From positions 1 through 58,001 of the forward strand of contig DKNE01000010.1 of assembly GCA_002470645.1 (NCBI GenBank): a stretch of DNA of 58,001 bases, read 5' to 3'. Position numbers and translations under genes: made by a program. The notes beneath the pieces were generated by a model that saw nothing but the letters and a program-made list of their open reading frames with translations, was not told the DNA's origin and ran no database searches. Origin of the DNA: Patescibacteria group bacterium UBA7396. Lineage in GTDB: Bacteria > Patescibacteriota > Gracilibacteria > BD1-5 > UBA6164. This document shows positions 1-8,812 of the stretch, piece by piece. Positions within the stretch are counted from its first letter, which is position 1, and every line of letters begins with the position of its first letter.

Positions 1-23
1 GAGTTATTTTTTTATGATTTTAA

Positions 24-716
24 TTATCCTTGAATATCTAATTTAATTGAAGGTCCCATAGCGTTACATACATAAACAGAGTTCATATATTTTCCTTTTG
101 ATCCACTTGGTTTTACTTCTTTTACAACTGACACAAATTTTTCAAGATTAGCGGTTAATTTATCTTTACCAAAAGATAATTTACCAAAAATAGAGTGAAT
201 ATTTCATTGTTTATCAGTTTTAAATTCAAATTTTCAAGCAGCAATTTCTTTTACTACAGCGATTAAGTCTTCTCCCACTGTTCCAGTTTTTGGATTTGGC
301 ATAAGCCCTTTTGGTCCAAGAACTCTTGCAATTTTTCACATTTGTCTCATCATTGAAGGAGTAGCTACACATACATCAAAATCAAGAGCTGTTTCTCCAG
401 AAGCAATAGAGTTAATTAAATCTTCACCTCCAGCGATTACGGCACCTGCAGCTTTTAATGCATCAACATTTCCAGCATCACTAAATGCACAAACTTTTAC
501 TGTTTTCCCAGTTCCATTTGGAAGAGAAATAGTAGTTCTAATCATTTGATCAGCATATTTTGGATCAAGATTTAAGTTAAAATGTACTTCTACAGTTGGA
601 TCAAATTTTACTGTATTTGTTTTTTCAAGTAATTCAACAGCTTCAGCTATGCTATAAGCCATTTCAGCATTGATAAATTCAATAGCTTTATTATATTTTT
701 TACCTCTTTTTGCCAT
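24..716 (-). CDS. rplA: 50S ribosomal protein L1
   Basis: Encodes 230 residues, normal for L1, which binds the 23S rRNA L1 stalk and often represses its own mRNA. The protein starts MAKRGKKYNK and carries the L1 signature GPKGLMPNPKTGT. The glycine before KIARVLGPKG is an in-frame TGA, so the gene is only continuous with UGA read as Gly. An upstream in-frame ATG at 758 exists, but it lies inside a putative leader hairpin, so the start at 716 is preferred. It has its own promoter just downstream of yidD; rplK is not adjacent in this window. Confidence 0.96.
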
Positions 717-736
717 AATAGTTTTTGTTAAATGAT

Positions 737-762
737 AAGGTATTAGCGGATTTTTCATCCTT
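737..762 (-). promoter_or_regulatory. putative L1-binding operator in the rplA leader
   Basis: Read on the minus strand, the leader contains AAGGAUG, a short spacer, then GCUAAUACCUU. AAGG pairs with CCUU around an asymmetric loop of AUG opposite CUAAUA. This resembles the L1 site of 23S rRNA helix 76-78 (GGGAUG opposite GUGAAAUACC), which L1 operators in mRNAs imitate. The match is by eye; the fold has not been computed. Confidence 0.4.
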
Positions 763-780
763 CCTTTTTTAGGCGCAGCA

Positions 781-808
781 ATTATATAGAAAAAATAAAA
801 AAAGTAAA
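781..808 (-). promoter_or_regulatory. rplA promoter
   Basis: On the minus strand, TTTACT (803-808) and a perfect TATAAT (781-786) are separated by 16 bases. They lie about 65 bases upstream of the rplA start and overlap the terminator of yidD. Confidence 0.55.
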
Positions 809-825
809 ATGTTTTTACTTTTTTT
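797..825 (-). terminator. terminator after yidD
   Basis: AT-only hairpin on the minus strand: AAAAAAGTAAAA pairs with TTTTACTTTTTT across a short loop, followed by a T-rich run. It closes the rpsT-to-yidD operon. Confidence 0.5.
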
Positions 826-1102
826 ATTGCACATCTTTGGTATTTTTTTCTATTTCACCTTGTACTTTATCGACTGGGTCATATCATCATTTATTCCAAG
901 GCATACATCTGAGAATTCTCAAAAATCATTTACTCACTCAAAGAACAACTCATTTTTTTTCTATAGCTTCTATCATATATTCACTACACGTGGGGATATG
1001 TTTACAATAAGGAGGTTTATTGAGTGATTTCACCCAGATAGAATGGTCAGGGGAAAGATATTTTTGATAAAGTTTTACTGCGTAGATAAGATTTTTTTTC
1101 AA
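824..1102 (-). CDS. yidD: membrane protein insertion efficiency factor YidD
   Basis: 92-residue protein of the YidD family, an inner-membrane-associated helper of YidC-dependent insertion. It shows the family signature in order: LYQKYLSP (11-18), CKHIPTCSEY with its paired cysteines (33-42), LRILRCMPW (61-69) and GGYDPV (72-77). Both glycines of GGYDP, and those of KKGVVLGVSKG, include TGA codons, so the gene is invisible under the standard code. The start is taken as TTG at 1100-1102 because it gives the usual short KKNLIYAVKLYQ N-terminus; no ATG is available. It ends the rplT operon. Confidence 0.9.
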
Positions 1103-1153
1103 TTTTATTATTTTAGAAAATAAAAAGAAGCTTAGAAAGCCTCCTTTTTTATA

Positions 1154-1498
1154 CTATTTTACAAATGCTAAAACTTTTGAGAATACTTGTGGATTAGTAA
1201 TAGCTAAATTTGATAAAACTTTTCTGTTTAATAAAACAGATTTTTTATACATAGCGTTAATAAATCTTGAGTATGTAGTTCCTTCTTGTCTAGCGGCTGT
1301 ATTTATTCTTATTGTCCATAATCTTCTGAAATCTCTTTTTTTAGTTTTTCTACCGATATATGAATTTAATCCAGCTTTCATCCAAGCAGTTTTTGCTCTT
1401 GAAAATTGTCTAGAGTTTAATAATCTATACCCTTTTGTAGCTTTTAATATTTTTTTGTGTCTTTTTCTTGTCATGACACCTCTTTTTACTCTAACCAT
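1154..1498 (-). CDS. rplT: 50S ribosomal protein L20
   Basis: Complete 114-residue L20 starting MVRVKRGVMTRKRHKK, with the typical basic N-terminus and a globular C-terminal half. It has no in-frame TGA; all its glycines use GGN codons. It follows rpmI by 69 bases in the conserved infC-rpmI-rplT order. Confidence 0.97.
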   Translation of the reverse strand: MVRVKRGVMTRKRHKKILKATKGYRLLNSRQFSRAKTAWMKAGLNSYIGRKTKKRDFRRLWTIRINTAARQEGTTYSRFINAMYKKSVLLNRKVLSNLAITNPQVFSKVLAFVK

Positions 1499-1567
1499 AT
1501 TTTAAAATTATAAGTTGTAAATTATAGCAGCAAGTATTATATTCTTGCTCTTTTTGTCTGTAATTTT

Positions 1568-1762
1568 TTAAGCAAATGGTAATTGTTGTCTGATTTTTCT
1601 TTCTTCAGAAACAGATACAATTAAACCATATCTATTTCTTCCTTTTGCTTTTTTACTTTTATCTGAAAGTAAATGTCTTTTCCAAGCTTTTGCAAGTTTA
1701 AATTTACCTTTTGAAGTAACTTTAACTCTTTTTTTCACTCAGCTTCTAGTTTTTAAAGTCAT
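1568..1762 (-). CDS. rpmI: 50S ribosomal protein L35
   Basis: 64 residues, the normal length for L35. It starts MTLKTRSGVKKR, where the glycine is a TGA codon, followed by the conserved basic stretch KAWKRHLLSDKSKK. It sits between infC and rplT, the usual order. Confidence 0.95.
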
Positions 1763-1791
1763 AGTTTTTAAATTAAAATATAAGGATAATA

Positions 1792-2301
1792 TTATTTTGG
1801 TAAGAGCATTACAATAAAATTACTTCAAGCTCTCACTAATTTTTTATCAATTTTATAAAAATTTTCAAGCATTGCAATAAATGTTTCCATTTTTTGTTTT
1901 GCAATATCTTCATAGTGATTCTCTCTTCATCTTAAAACGAGCATTACTTTGAGAGGATGTCCATCTTTTGCAAATTTTTCTGCTTGATTTTGTTTTACTT
2001 CAAGGTCATGATCTCCGATTTTAAAAGTTATTTTAATTGTTTTTAAATCAGGAGCTTTCCCTTTCGCTTTATTTTTTTGGTCTTGTTTCTTTTGTTTATA
2101 AAGAAATTTTCCATAGTCAAGCATTTTCACAATAGTAACTTCTCCTTCACGACCGAGTTGCATAAGATCTAGAGCATTTTCACGAGCTTTTTGTTTTGCA
2201 TCAGAAAGTGACATTTCTCATATAACTTCTCCCTCGTCAGTAATAAGTTTTACTTTAGAGGCTTTTATTTCATCATTTAAAGGTCTTTTGTTCTCTTTCA
2301 T
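1792..2301 (-). CDS. infC: translation initiation factor IF-3
   Basis: 169 residues starting MKENKRPLNDEI at an ATG, not the rare AUU used by many infC genes. The N-domain contains KVKLITDEGEVIGEM (glycine of VIGE by TGA). The linker and C-domain contain DYGKFLYKQKKQ, IKITFKIGDHDLEVK and GHPLKVMLVLRGRE. IF-3 discriminates start codons and binds the 30S subunit. It lies 9 bases downstream of rpsT and 29 upstream of rpmI, in one operon. Confidence 0.95.
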
Positions 2302-2310
2302 GAACTTGGA

Positions 2311-2622
2311 TTAAGATTGTAAAGAAGTTTCTAATTTTTTTAGCATTCCAGCATATTTTGATTTTTTTCTATCACCATTATTTTTATGAATGATATTTTT
2401 TTTCACAAGTTTATCAATATTTGATTGTAATCCTGATCATACAGTTTTACCATCTTCTTTTTTATTGAAAAATACTTTTTTTGCAGCTTCTAAATCATTA
2501 TTTTTTACAGCAGCTTCAAAAGCTTTTCTTGTTTCTTTAAACATTTCTTTAAAATGTTCATTTCTCGAGTGTTTTTTTACACTTTGTTTTAATGCTTTTT
2601 TTGCAGATTTAATTATTGGCAT
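2311..2622 (-). CDS. rpsT: 30S ribosomal protein S20
   Basis: 103-residue lysine-rich helical protein starting MPIIKSAKKALKQSVKKHSRN, matching S20. The central GKTVGSGLQSNIDKLVKKNIIHKN includes an in-frame TGA and the conserved motif DKLVKKNIIHKNNGDRKKS. It is the first gene of the rpsT-infC-rpmI-rplT-yidD run and is preceded by a strong promoter. Confidence 0.92.
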
Positions 2623-2672
2623 AATATTGGCTTAAAATAAATATAAAATAACTGTTTGGGGCTAGTTACTTG

Positions 2673-2727
2673 TATTGTCAAAGGACAATATACCGCAGCA
2701 TTATATGAAATAAATCAAAATAGTCAA
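2673..2727 (-). promoter_or_regulatory. rpsT operon promoter and leader hairpin
   Basis: On the minus strand, TTGACT (2722-2727) and TATAAT (2700-2705) are spaced by 16 bases, followed by GCTGCGG. The leader then contains a 7-bp hairpin, TATTGTC/GACAATA, at 2673-2690. The hairpin could be a binding site for S20, IF-3 or L20, but no family consensus was matched. Confidence 0.6.
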
Positions 2728-2817
2728 AAAATTTTATATAAAAAGTTCAAAGTGAGTATTATGTACTTTGAATTATTTATAATAGGGAAATAAGTGGTTA
2801 AAGTTTGAGGGTTTTTA

Positions 2818-3726
2818 TTATTGAATTAACTCTTTAAGTAAAAGTTCAATTATTTTATTATTACCTCATGCATATGCTAATTGAAGAAGAGAAACTCAAT
2901 GTACTTTTATATTTATATTTGCTCACATTTTTATAAGAAATTCTACAATATTGGGATTTCATTCAACTATTGCAGAGACAATAGGACTAGATCATAGATA
3001 ATTCTTTTCTTCAATATCAGCTCAATACTCAATTAGTAATTTAGTAAGATTGAATTTTCATTGTTGTATTGATGCTATAAGTACAGTTTCTCACTCTACC
3101 TGTATTTTTGTATCAGCTCAATAATCTAATAAGAGTTTCATCATTTTTTCATCTCCAGTTGCAATAGTTGTAAACAATGTTGTTCATCATTTATAAATTA
3201 GGTTTGGATTAATTCATTTCGCCATTAGATCCGATACTATATCATATTTTCAATGAAGTACTAGCATTATTAAACTCTTAGCTATATCAGAGGTATTATC
3301 TGTATGAGTATTTTTATTGGTTTGAAATTTATATTTTATAGTTGTAAATGTTAATTCTAATCATACAACCCATTCTCATTTTATATCAACTATAAATTCT
3401 ATTAAAGACAAAATTTGCATTCTATCAAAATAGTTAAGAAATAATAATTCATCTGTAATTTCTTGTATACATATTGGTATTTTTACCTGTCCAGTTTTTT
3501 GATTTGTATGATTATTTAATTTTTCAGTTATTTTATTTACAATAATTTCAGAATTTAAATATCAATATCCATGTATTTTTTGGAACTCATAAAAAAACTC
3601 TATTTCATTTCTCTTTAGCTGCTTATTAGCTAACATAAATATAAATAATAACTCTAATACTTTAATAAATTGAGATTCATTTAATTTTTCACTTAACTTA
3701 AAAGATTCTATTGTATAATTTTTCAT
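2818..3726 (-). CDS. ankyrin-repeat protein
   Basis: 302 residues. The C-terminal half holds about four ankyrin repeats, with units such as MMKLLLDYGADTKIQVEG, LTKLLIEYGADIEEKNYLG and IVEFLIKMGANINIKVHG; the Gly of both YGAD motifs is TGA. The N-terminal half is helical, charged and not recognised. No signal peptide is visible. Ankyrin repeats mediate protein-protein contact; in host-attached bacteria they are often effectors or immunity-like proteins, but nothing here shows a target. It is followed by WG-repeat and DUF805 genes on the same strand. Confidence 0.85.
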
Positions 3727-3743
3727 GATTTTCAAATTATTAA

Positions 3744-4055
3744 TTATATATTATATTTTTCTTTCAATGCTTCGTTTACTAGGAATTGATTATCATAAAT
3801 AGCATCAACAAGAATATCTCCCCAATTCGTTATAAGTCAGCATTTTTCATTTTTTACAATATAAGCCATCGATACTCCAGGTCCCATTTCACTCCAATTT
3901 GAATAATTATCATAAATAAAATCAATTTTAACTTCTCCAACTTTATTTATAAATCATATTTTTCCATTTTTTCTTGCGGGAGCTAATTGGGTATCTAGAT
4001 TGAATCAATCCGAATAATCTCAAATAATTTCATAAGAGTTATTTATAAATCACAT
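3744..4055 (-). CDS. WG-repeat protein
   Basis: 103 residues starting at ATG followed at once by a TGA glycine codon (MGFINNSYEII). It contains the WG/KWG-repeat pattern: NGKIGFINKVGEVKIDFIYD and NEKCGLITNWGDILVDAIYD. These beta repeats are often found in exported or phage-like proteins of unknown function. No signal peptide is seen, so it may be a truncated relative of the WG lipoprotein at 4956-5396. Confidence 0.7.
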
Positions 4056-4077
4056 ATTTTTAAAATTAAAAATTAAA

Positions 4078-4256
4078 TTATTTTTTCTTTCATAAGATTG
4101 CTACTGCTACACTAACAATTGCAGGAACAACAATTTTTACTATTTCTATTAAAAAATCTCTATTAGTATTACTATTTCTATTAAAAAATCTCTATTAGTA
4201 TTACTATTTTTGTGAAAGTATTTCATTGAATATTTGTTTCCATACTTTTTATTCAT
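4078..4256 (-). pseudogene. small membrane protein broken by a 32-bp tandem duplication
   Basis: As it stands, the reading frame from ATG 4256 stops after 35 residues at 4149. If one copy of the 32-bp repeat is removed, the same ATG runs to TAA at 4078-4080. It would then encode about 48 residues: a basic N-terminus (MNKKYGNKYSMKYFHK), a hydrophobic segment (VVPAIVSVAVAILG) and a KKK tail. This single-span membrane protein pattern appears only with one copy, so the duplication is probably recent or reversible. Confidence 0.55.
4138..4201. repeat. perfect 32-bp tandem duplication
   Basis: Two adjacent identical 32-bp units (4138-4169 and 4170-4201), each beginning TACTATTTCTATTAAAAAAT. 32 is not a multiple of three, so copy number switches the reading frame of the small gene at 4078-4256. 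Confidence 0.9.
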
Positions 4257-4310
4257 AGTTCCATAAAAATTAAAAATAAACTACCTAAACTTTCATTAAG
4301 TTATATTTTA

Positions 4311-4359
4311 TATTAAATATTAAATATTAAATATTAAATATTAAATATTAAATATTAAA
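4311..4359. repeat. heptanucleotide microsatellite (TATTAAA)7
   Basis: Seven perfect head-to-tail copies of TATTAAA. They lie 55-104 bases upstream of the start of the broken small gene, where promoter spacing could be altered by slippage. Confidence 0.95.
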
Positions 4360-4379
4360 CATATAAAGAATATCATAAA

Positions 4380-4409
4380 ATAAAAAAAAATACAAGAGTT
4401 TTTTCTTGG
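4380..4409 (-). terminator. terminator after the DUF805/SHOCT gene
   Basis: On the minus strand, CAAGA and TCTTG form a short stem around AAAAAAC, followed by TATTTTTTTTT. Confidence 0.5.
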
Positions 4410-4415
4410 ATTTTT

Positions 4416-4934
4416 TTATTTTTTAGGTCAATATTGATTATCTCAATTTGTTCAAGGAATGAGTAGTAAAAATAAGGTAGATAATGGCATAAACATCACG
4501 GTGATTATTGACCACCATCAAGAAGTATCTATATCATGAAGTCTTTTTATATTTATGATATAGATTGAGTAAATAATAAAAGCAACCATTATAATATACA
4601 TTAGGATAAATATATTTCATATTGTTTCGTTTATTTCCATTAAAATTGTAATAGCAGCTGATGGAAGTATTAAAAATAATAGATGTCCTATTATGGAAAG
4701 TAAAAACTGAATCCTATTTATTCTTCATTTACTTGAAAGAAAAAATTCTATAAACTCTCATTTAGGTGTATAATAAGTTGAATATCGACTATAATTTTCT
4801 TGGTTATTAGAAAAAGAATTGAATGTATTTCATAATAAAATTTTCTGTTTTTCAACTTCAAATTCCTCATCAGAAAGAATTCATTGTTCTTTTAATTTTG
4901 CTAATTTTTCAAGCTCTTCAAATTTTGTTGCCAT
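4416..4934 (-). CDS. SHOCT-DUF805 membrane protein
   Basis: 172 residues. The N-terminus, FEELEKLAKLKEQGILSDEE, is a SHOCT motif (short C-terminal-like helix pair, here N-terminal). It is followed by a DUF805-type membrane domain: FLSSKGRINRIQFLLS, two or three hydrophobic segments and the RLHDIDTSGWWS motif. At least eight glycines are TGA codons, including the one in DTSGWW. DUF805 proteins are inner-membrane proteins of unknown role. Confidence 0.8.
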
Positions 4935-4955
4935 ATTTTTAAATTATAAATTAAA

Positions 4956-5396
4956 TTATTTATTTTCAATTGCATCTCTTACAAAGTTTCATTTATTATC
5001 TATGATAAAATTTTTTCCATCTTTTTCAACGAAATAATTTCCATCTAGATAATTGATAATACTGTCATAAATAGGTTCTATTACAACTTCTCATGTACTA
5101 TTCACTTTTCAAAATTTATCATTTAGCATGATTTCTCATAGTCAATTATTAAAATCTAAGGTTATATCATATATAATTTCTGTAATTTCCTTTCCACTTT
5201 CATCAATAAATCACCATTTTCAATTTTTTTCGACTGTAGCAATTCATTCTTTATACTTACCAATGTAATCATATCAATTATTTTGAGTTGCTACTGCTCT
5301 TTGATTTGATGAGTCTCAGTAGTTATTTGTATCATTACAAGATGTTAATCAGAAAGAGATTGTTATTACTATTAAAACATACATATATAGTTTCAT
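4956..5396 (-). CDS. WG-repeat lipoprotein
   Basis: 146 residues with a lipoprotein signal: MKLYMYVLIVITISFGLTSC, lipobox LTSC at 17-20. The mature part has WG-type repeats: EGIATVEKNGKWGFIDESGK, NGLGEIMLNDKFGKVNSTGE and YFVEKDGKNFIIDNKGNF. It is probably anchored on the outer face of the membrane. It resembles the shorter gene at 3744-4055, suggesting duplication within this patch. Function unknown. Confidence 0.75.
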
Positions 5397-5505
5397 AAAC
5401 AAAAAATTTAAAAAAATAAAAAGTGACTCCTACAATCACTCAATTTTTTTGCTATGAAAAAAGAAAAATAATTTGATAAAAAAAATAAAGTTTAGCAACA
5501 AAAAA

Positions 5506-5686
5506 GGAGTAATTATCCTAAGTCGCCAAACTATTTATGTACTTTTTCTTTGATTTAAGAAAGGAGTAAATAATGGATAATTACTCCAAAATACTCTCAA
5601 ATCAAAGAGAATTAAAAAAACATAAATAATTTGGCACTCACTATTTTATATACTTTCCCTAAAATTGCAAAAAAATAAAAGCGATA
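5506..5686. repeat. interleaved palindromic element, copy 1
   Basis: The 316-base gap between the WG lipoprotein and the PIN gene contains no gene. It holds three nested or interleaved inverted repeats. GGAGTAATTATCC (5506-5518) matches GGATAATTACTCC (5575-5587). GCCAAACTATTTATGT (5525-5540) matches ACATAAATAATTTGGC (5620-5635). TTCTTTGATTT (about 5547-5557) matches AAATCAAAGAGAA (about 5599-5611). The first pair crosses the second, a pseudoknot-like topology. The flanks are shared with 26380-26520, which suggests a small mobile or structured RNA element. The right end carries a terminator-like hairpin (AAAAGCGA/TCGCTTTT). Confidence 0.65.
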
Positions 5687-5712
5687 CTTCGCTTTTTAGA
5701 AAACTTTTAAAA

Positions 5713-6102
5713 TTATTTTTTGCTATAAAGATTCAATAATTGTTTATCAAATGTAACAAGAGTTGCAGAATATTTTTGAGAAATGAGTAATAACGATAAA
5801 TCTGTGAACGAAATTTTATCTTTAAATTGTAAATAGAAATTTATTTCATCTAAAATATCGTTATTTATAAGTTCAATATTTTCAGTATTCAAAATAAATT
5901 TTATAAAATTATCAGCTTTTTGTTTTCAAAAACGATAAGAAAAAATAGAACAAACTTCTTGTACTACACAATAAGGGAGAATTATCTTATTTCCTTGAAT
6001 TTCTTTAAAAATCTCTAAAGATAACTCATGCAATGAATCTCACTCAAAAAAAGCTCATATAAAAACATTGCTATCAAGTACATAAATATTATTTGTTTCC
6101 AT
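5713..6102 (-). CDS. PIN-domain ribonuclease toxin, VapC-like
   Basis: 129 residues, the usual size for VapC. All four expected acidic residues of a PIN active site are visible: D10 (YVLDSNVF), E49 (VVQEVCS), D101 (SFTDLSLL) and D119 (VTFDKQLL). PIN toxins cleave tRNA or rRNA in a metal-dependent way. The ATG overlaps the end of the upstream small gene by 14 bases, the usual antitoxin-toxin arrangement. Confidence 0.85.
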
Positions 6103-6280
6103 AGAGCACTTCATCAACATTAAGAGCTAAATCTTCTTTTTTATTTCAATCATCTTTTATCATATATTCAAACAAATTATCCATAAGATTTTTTTTGTTT
6201 GTTTCTTTTTTCCTTCTTATAGTAAGAAAATTTAAACTATATTGTTTTAATGTTTTATTCTCTAAATTTATTGTAACCAT
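6089..6280 (-). CDS. putative antitoxin partner of the PIN toxin
   Basis: 63-residue protein starting MVTINLENKTLKQYSLNF, followed by a basic region (TIRRKKETNKKN) and an acidic tail. Its position just upstream of the PIN gene, with a 14-base overlap, is the main evidence. No ribbon-helix-helix or AbrB motif is clear enough to name a family. Confidence 0.65.
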
Positions 6281-6325
6281 ATTCTTATAATATAATTTTA
6301 AATGTATGTTTATTATAATTCTTTT

Positions 6326-6374
6326 TTAGAAATTGCAAAAAAATAAAAGCCTATACGACTTTTATTTTTTATAA
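6326..6374 (-). terminator. terminator between pheT and the toxin-antitoxin pair
   Basis: AAAAAATAAAAG and CTTTTATTTTTTT form a hairpin around about nine bases and could act in both directions. The left part, ATTGCAAAAAAATAAAAGC, also occurs at 5662 and in similar form at 26500. Confidence 0.55.
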
Positions 6375-6380
6375 AACATA

Positions 6381-8750
6381 TTATCTCAAACTTCCACCTT
6401 TCTTTTCAACTTTTGCAATAATGTCTTTAATAAGGTTTCATTTTACTTCATCACTGATAGTTTCTGTCATTGATTGAATATAAACTTTAAAGCTTAAACT
6501 TCTTTTTCCTGGAAGTTTTTCTTCATTTTCATAAATGTCAAAAAGCTCCACTCTTTGGATGAGTTTTTTATCTACTCAAGCAATGGTATTTGCAATTTCT
6601 CTTCCAGCAATACTTTTATCTACTACAAAAGAAAGATCGAAATTATTTTCTTGAAAGTTAGAGATTTCAGTTGCTTTTACTTTATGGTAGATATTAGGAA
6701 GTAATTTGGAAACTTCTATTTCAAAAAAACCAACTCTTTGACTGACATCAAATCTTTTGGCAACAATCGGATGAATTTCTCAAATATATCCTACTTCTTT
6801 TCCTCTTACTATAATATTTGCTACTCTTCCTGAATGTGCAAATGATGGGTGGATGGAAGTATTTTCAAAATGAAATTTATCCACGAATATAGTTTTAAAA
6901 AAGTTAGAAATAATATTTTGAATATCATAATATACGATATCTTCACTTGAAGTCATTACTCCAGAAAGTCTATAATCTTCACTCACTTGAGTATCTTTTC
7001 TAGAAAAAACTTTCTCAATTTCAAATAATTTCATATTTTTTCTTTCTCTGATATTATCCTCTAATCATTTCATAAGATTTGGAATCAGACTGCTTCTCAT
7101 ATGAGTTGCTTCTTCACTTAAATAATTTTTTAAAGGAACAAGATTTTCTACACTCATTCCAAGTTTTTCCATTAATTCTTGATTTACAAAAGAATAATTA
7201 TATACATCAAAAAATCAGATGTCAGTAAAATATTTTTTTGAATCATTTTTTAGATAATAAATTGGATCCTGAATAATAGCTCAAAGATTAATTCTTGGAA
7301 CGGTAGTTATGATTTTATCATATCCATCAATTCTTGCAATTTCTTCAGCAATATCAGCTTTTCTTGAAAGTTCTTTTCTCCAAAAAGGGATGTGAAGAGT
7401 ATTGTCTACTTTTTTAATTCAAAGATTATTTAAAATTTCTAAAACATAATTTTCTGCATAATTTGCACCAATTAAGTTATTATAGAAAGCTAAATCAAAG
7501 CTTTGAGTTACTTCTTTTTGTTTGCTTTCATAAGAATCAAAATATCATTCTATTTTGAGATTTGGAAATTCTTTTTGTAATTCATTTATGATAAATGCTG
7601 TTGCATAACTTGCTAAATCTGGAACAATATCTTTTTCAAAAACATTTAAAGCATCAGTTCTTACACCAAGTCTTTTTCCAGTCATTCTCAGAATTGCTTG
7701 GTCAAAATGAGCCGTTTCAATAATAATATTTTTTGTATTACTTGATACTGCAGATGATTTTCCTCAAATAATTCCTCAAAGTGCAAGTACTTTTGAATTA
7801 TCGGCAATTACGATATCTTTTTCACTGAGTTCATAAATTTTATCATCAAGTGCTTCTAAAGTTTCTCCAGTTTTTGCAAATCTTACTGTGATGTGTCCAT
7901 CAATAGTATCAGCATCAAAAATATGAGCTGGTTGTCCATAAAAATAAAGAGAATAATTTGAAATATCAACTAAAAGTCATTTTACTGCATGTCCAGCTGC
8001 TTCAATAATTGTTTTTATTTCATCATTTGAAATTTTATTTTCTACTCAAGTTATTTTCGTAAGAGAATATCTTTTTACTGCTTCAGGTATAAGGTTTTCA
8101 GCCTTTAAAGCAGTAAGTGTTGAAAAATCTTGTTGAGCATATTTTACATCAAAACTTTTTCAGTTGATTGTTGCAACTTCTCTTAACACACCCATGTATG
8201 AAAACATATCAGGTCTGTGATTGATTGCTTTGTTATCAATTTCTAAAATTTCATCATCTTTTCCTAAAGCAATTGCTAAGTTTGTTCCTACTGGAACTGA
8301 TAAAAATGAAAGGTCTAAAATTTCTTTCTCACTTTTTGCTGGAAATATATCTTTTAATCCAATTTCTTCTGATGCACAAATCATTCATAAACTTTCTACT
8401 CATCTAATAGCAGTTTTTTTCATAATTACGGGTTCTCATACTCAATGCCAGAGTACACTTGCTCCAATTTTTGCAACAGCTACTCATTGTCAAATTTCTA
8501 AATTTGAACCTCCACATACTATTTGAACATCATTTTCTTCACCAATATTTACTTGGCAAACTCTTAAACTGTCAGCATCAGGATGAGCTTCAATTTTTGA
8601 AATTTTTCCAAATACAATATTTTCAAAAGCATTTTTTTCTGAATGAATTTCTTCTACTTCAGCAGTATGCATTACAAGGTCTTGAGATACTTGTTCAGCA
8701 CTTTCAATATAAGGTAAATATTTTTTGAGTATTTTGTATGAAACTTTCAT
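6381..8750 (-). CDS. pheT: phenylalanyl-tRNA synthetase beta subunit
   Basis: 789 residues, full length for PheT. Domains in order: MKVSYKILKKYLPY start, EMAP/tRNA-binding domain (IVFGKISKIEAHPDADSLRV), B3/B4 editing domain, B5 domain, catalytic-like core, and C-terminal FDX-ACB anticodon-binding domain (FKVYIQSMTETISDE). Many TGA glycines interrupt it under the standard code. Charges tRNA-Phe with PheS; pheS is not in this window, which is unusual because pheS and pheT are normally adjacent. Confidence 0.95.
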
Positions 8751-8781
8751 TTTTCATTCTATAAGTAATAAATTTGCTTAA

Positions 8782-8812
8782 TAATAAAAAAAAACTTGTT
8801 TTTGGCAAGTTT
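8782..8812 (-). terminator. terminator after the methyltransferase gene
   Basis: AAACTTG and CAAGTTT form a stem on the minus strand, followed by a run of T (the A-run at 8781-8794 on the plus strand). The stop codon lies in the stem. Confidence 0.6.

Noticed and set aside
717..758. Upstream extension of rplA (MKNPLIPYHLTKTI)
   Set aside because: It lies inside the putative leader structure and is not part of the L1 family. The ATG at 714-716 gives the usual MAKRGKKY start.
809..1027. Plus-strand ORF of 72 residues
   Set aside because: It is the shadow of yidD on the opposite strand and is hydrophobic only because of that.
4819..5037. Plus-strand ORF of 72 residues
   Set aside because: It overlaps the DUF805 and WG lipoprotein genes on the minus strand, which match known families; this frame matches nothing.
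8221..8526. Plus-strand ORFs opposite pheT
   Set aside because: They are antisense shadows of a continuous PheT reading frame.
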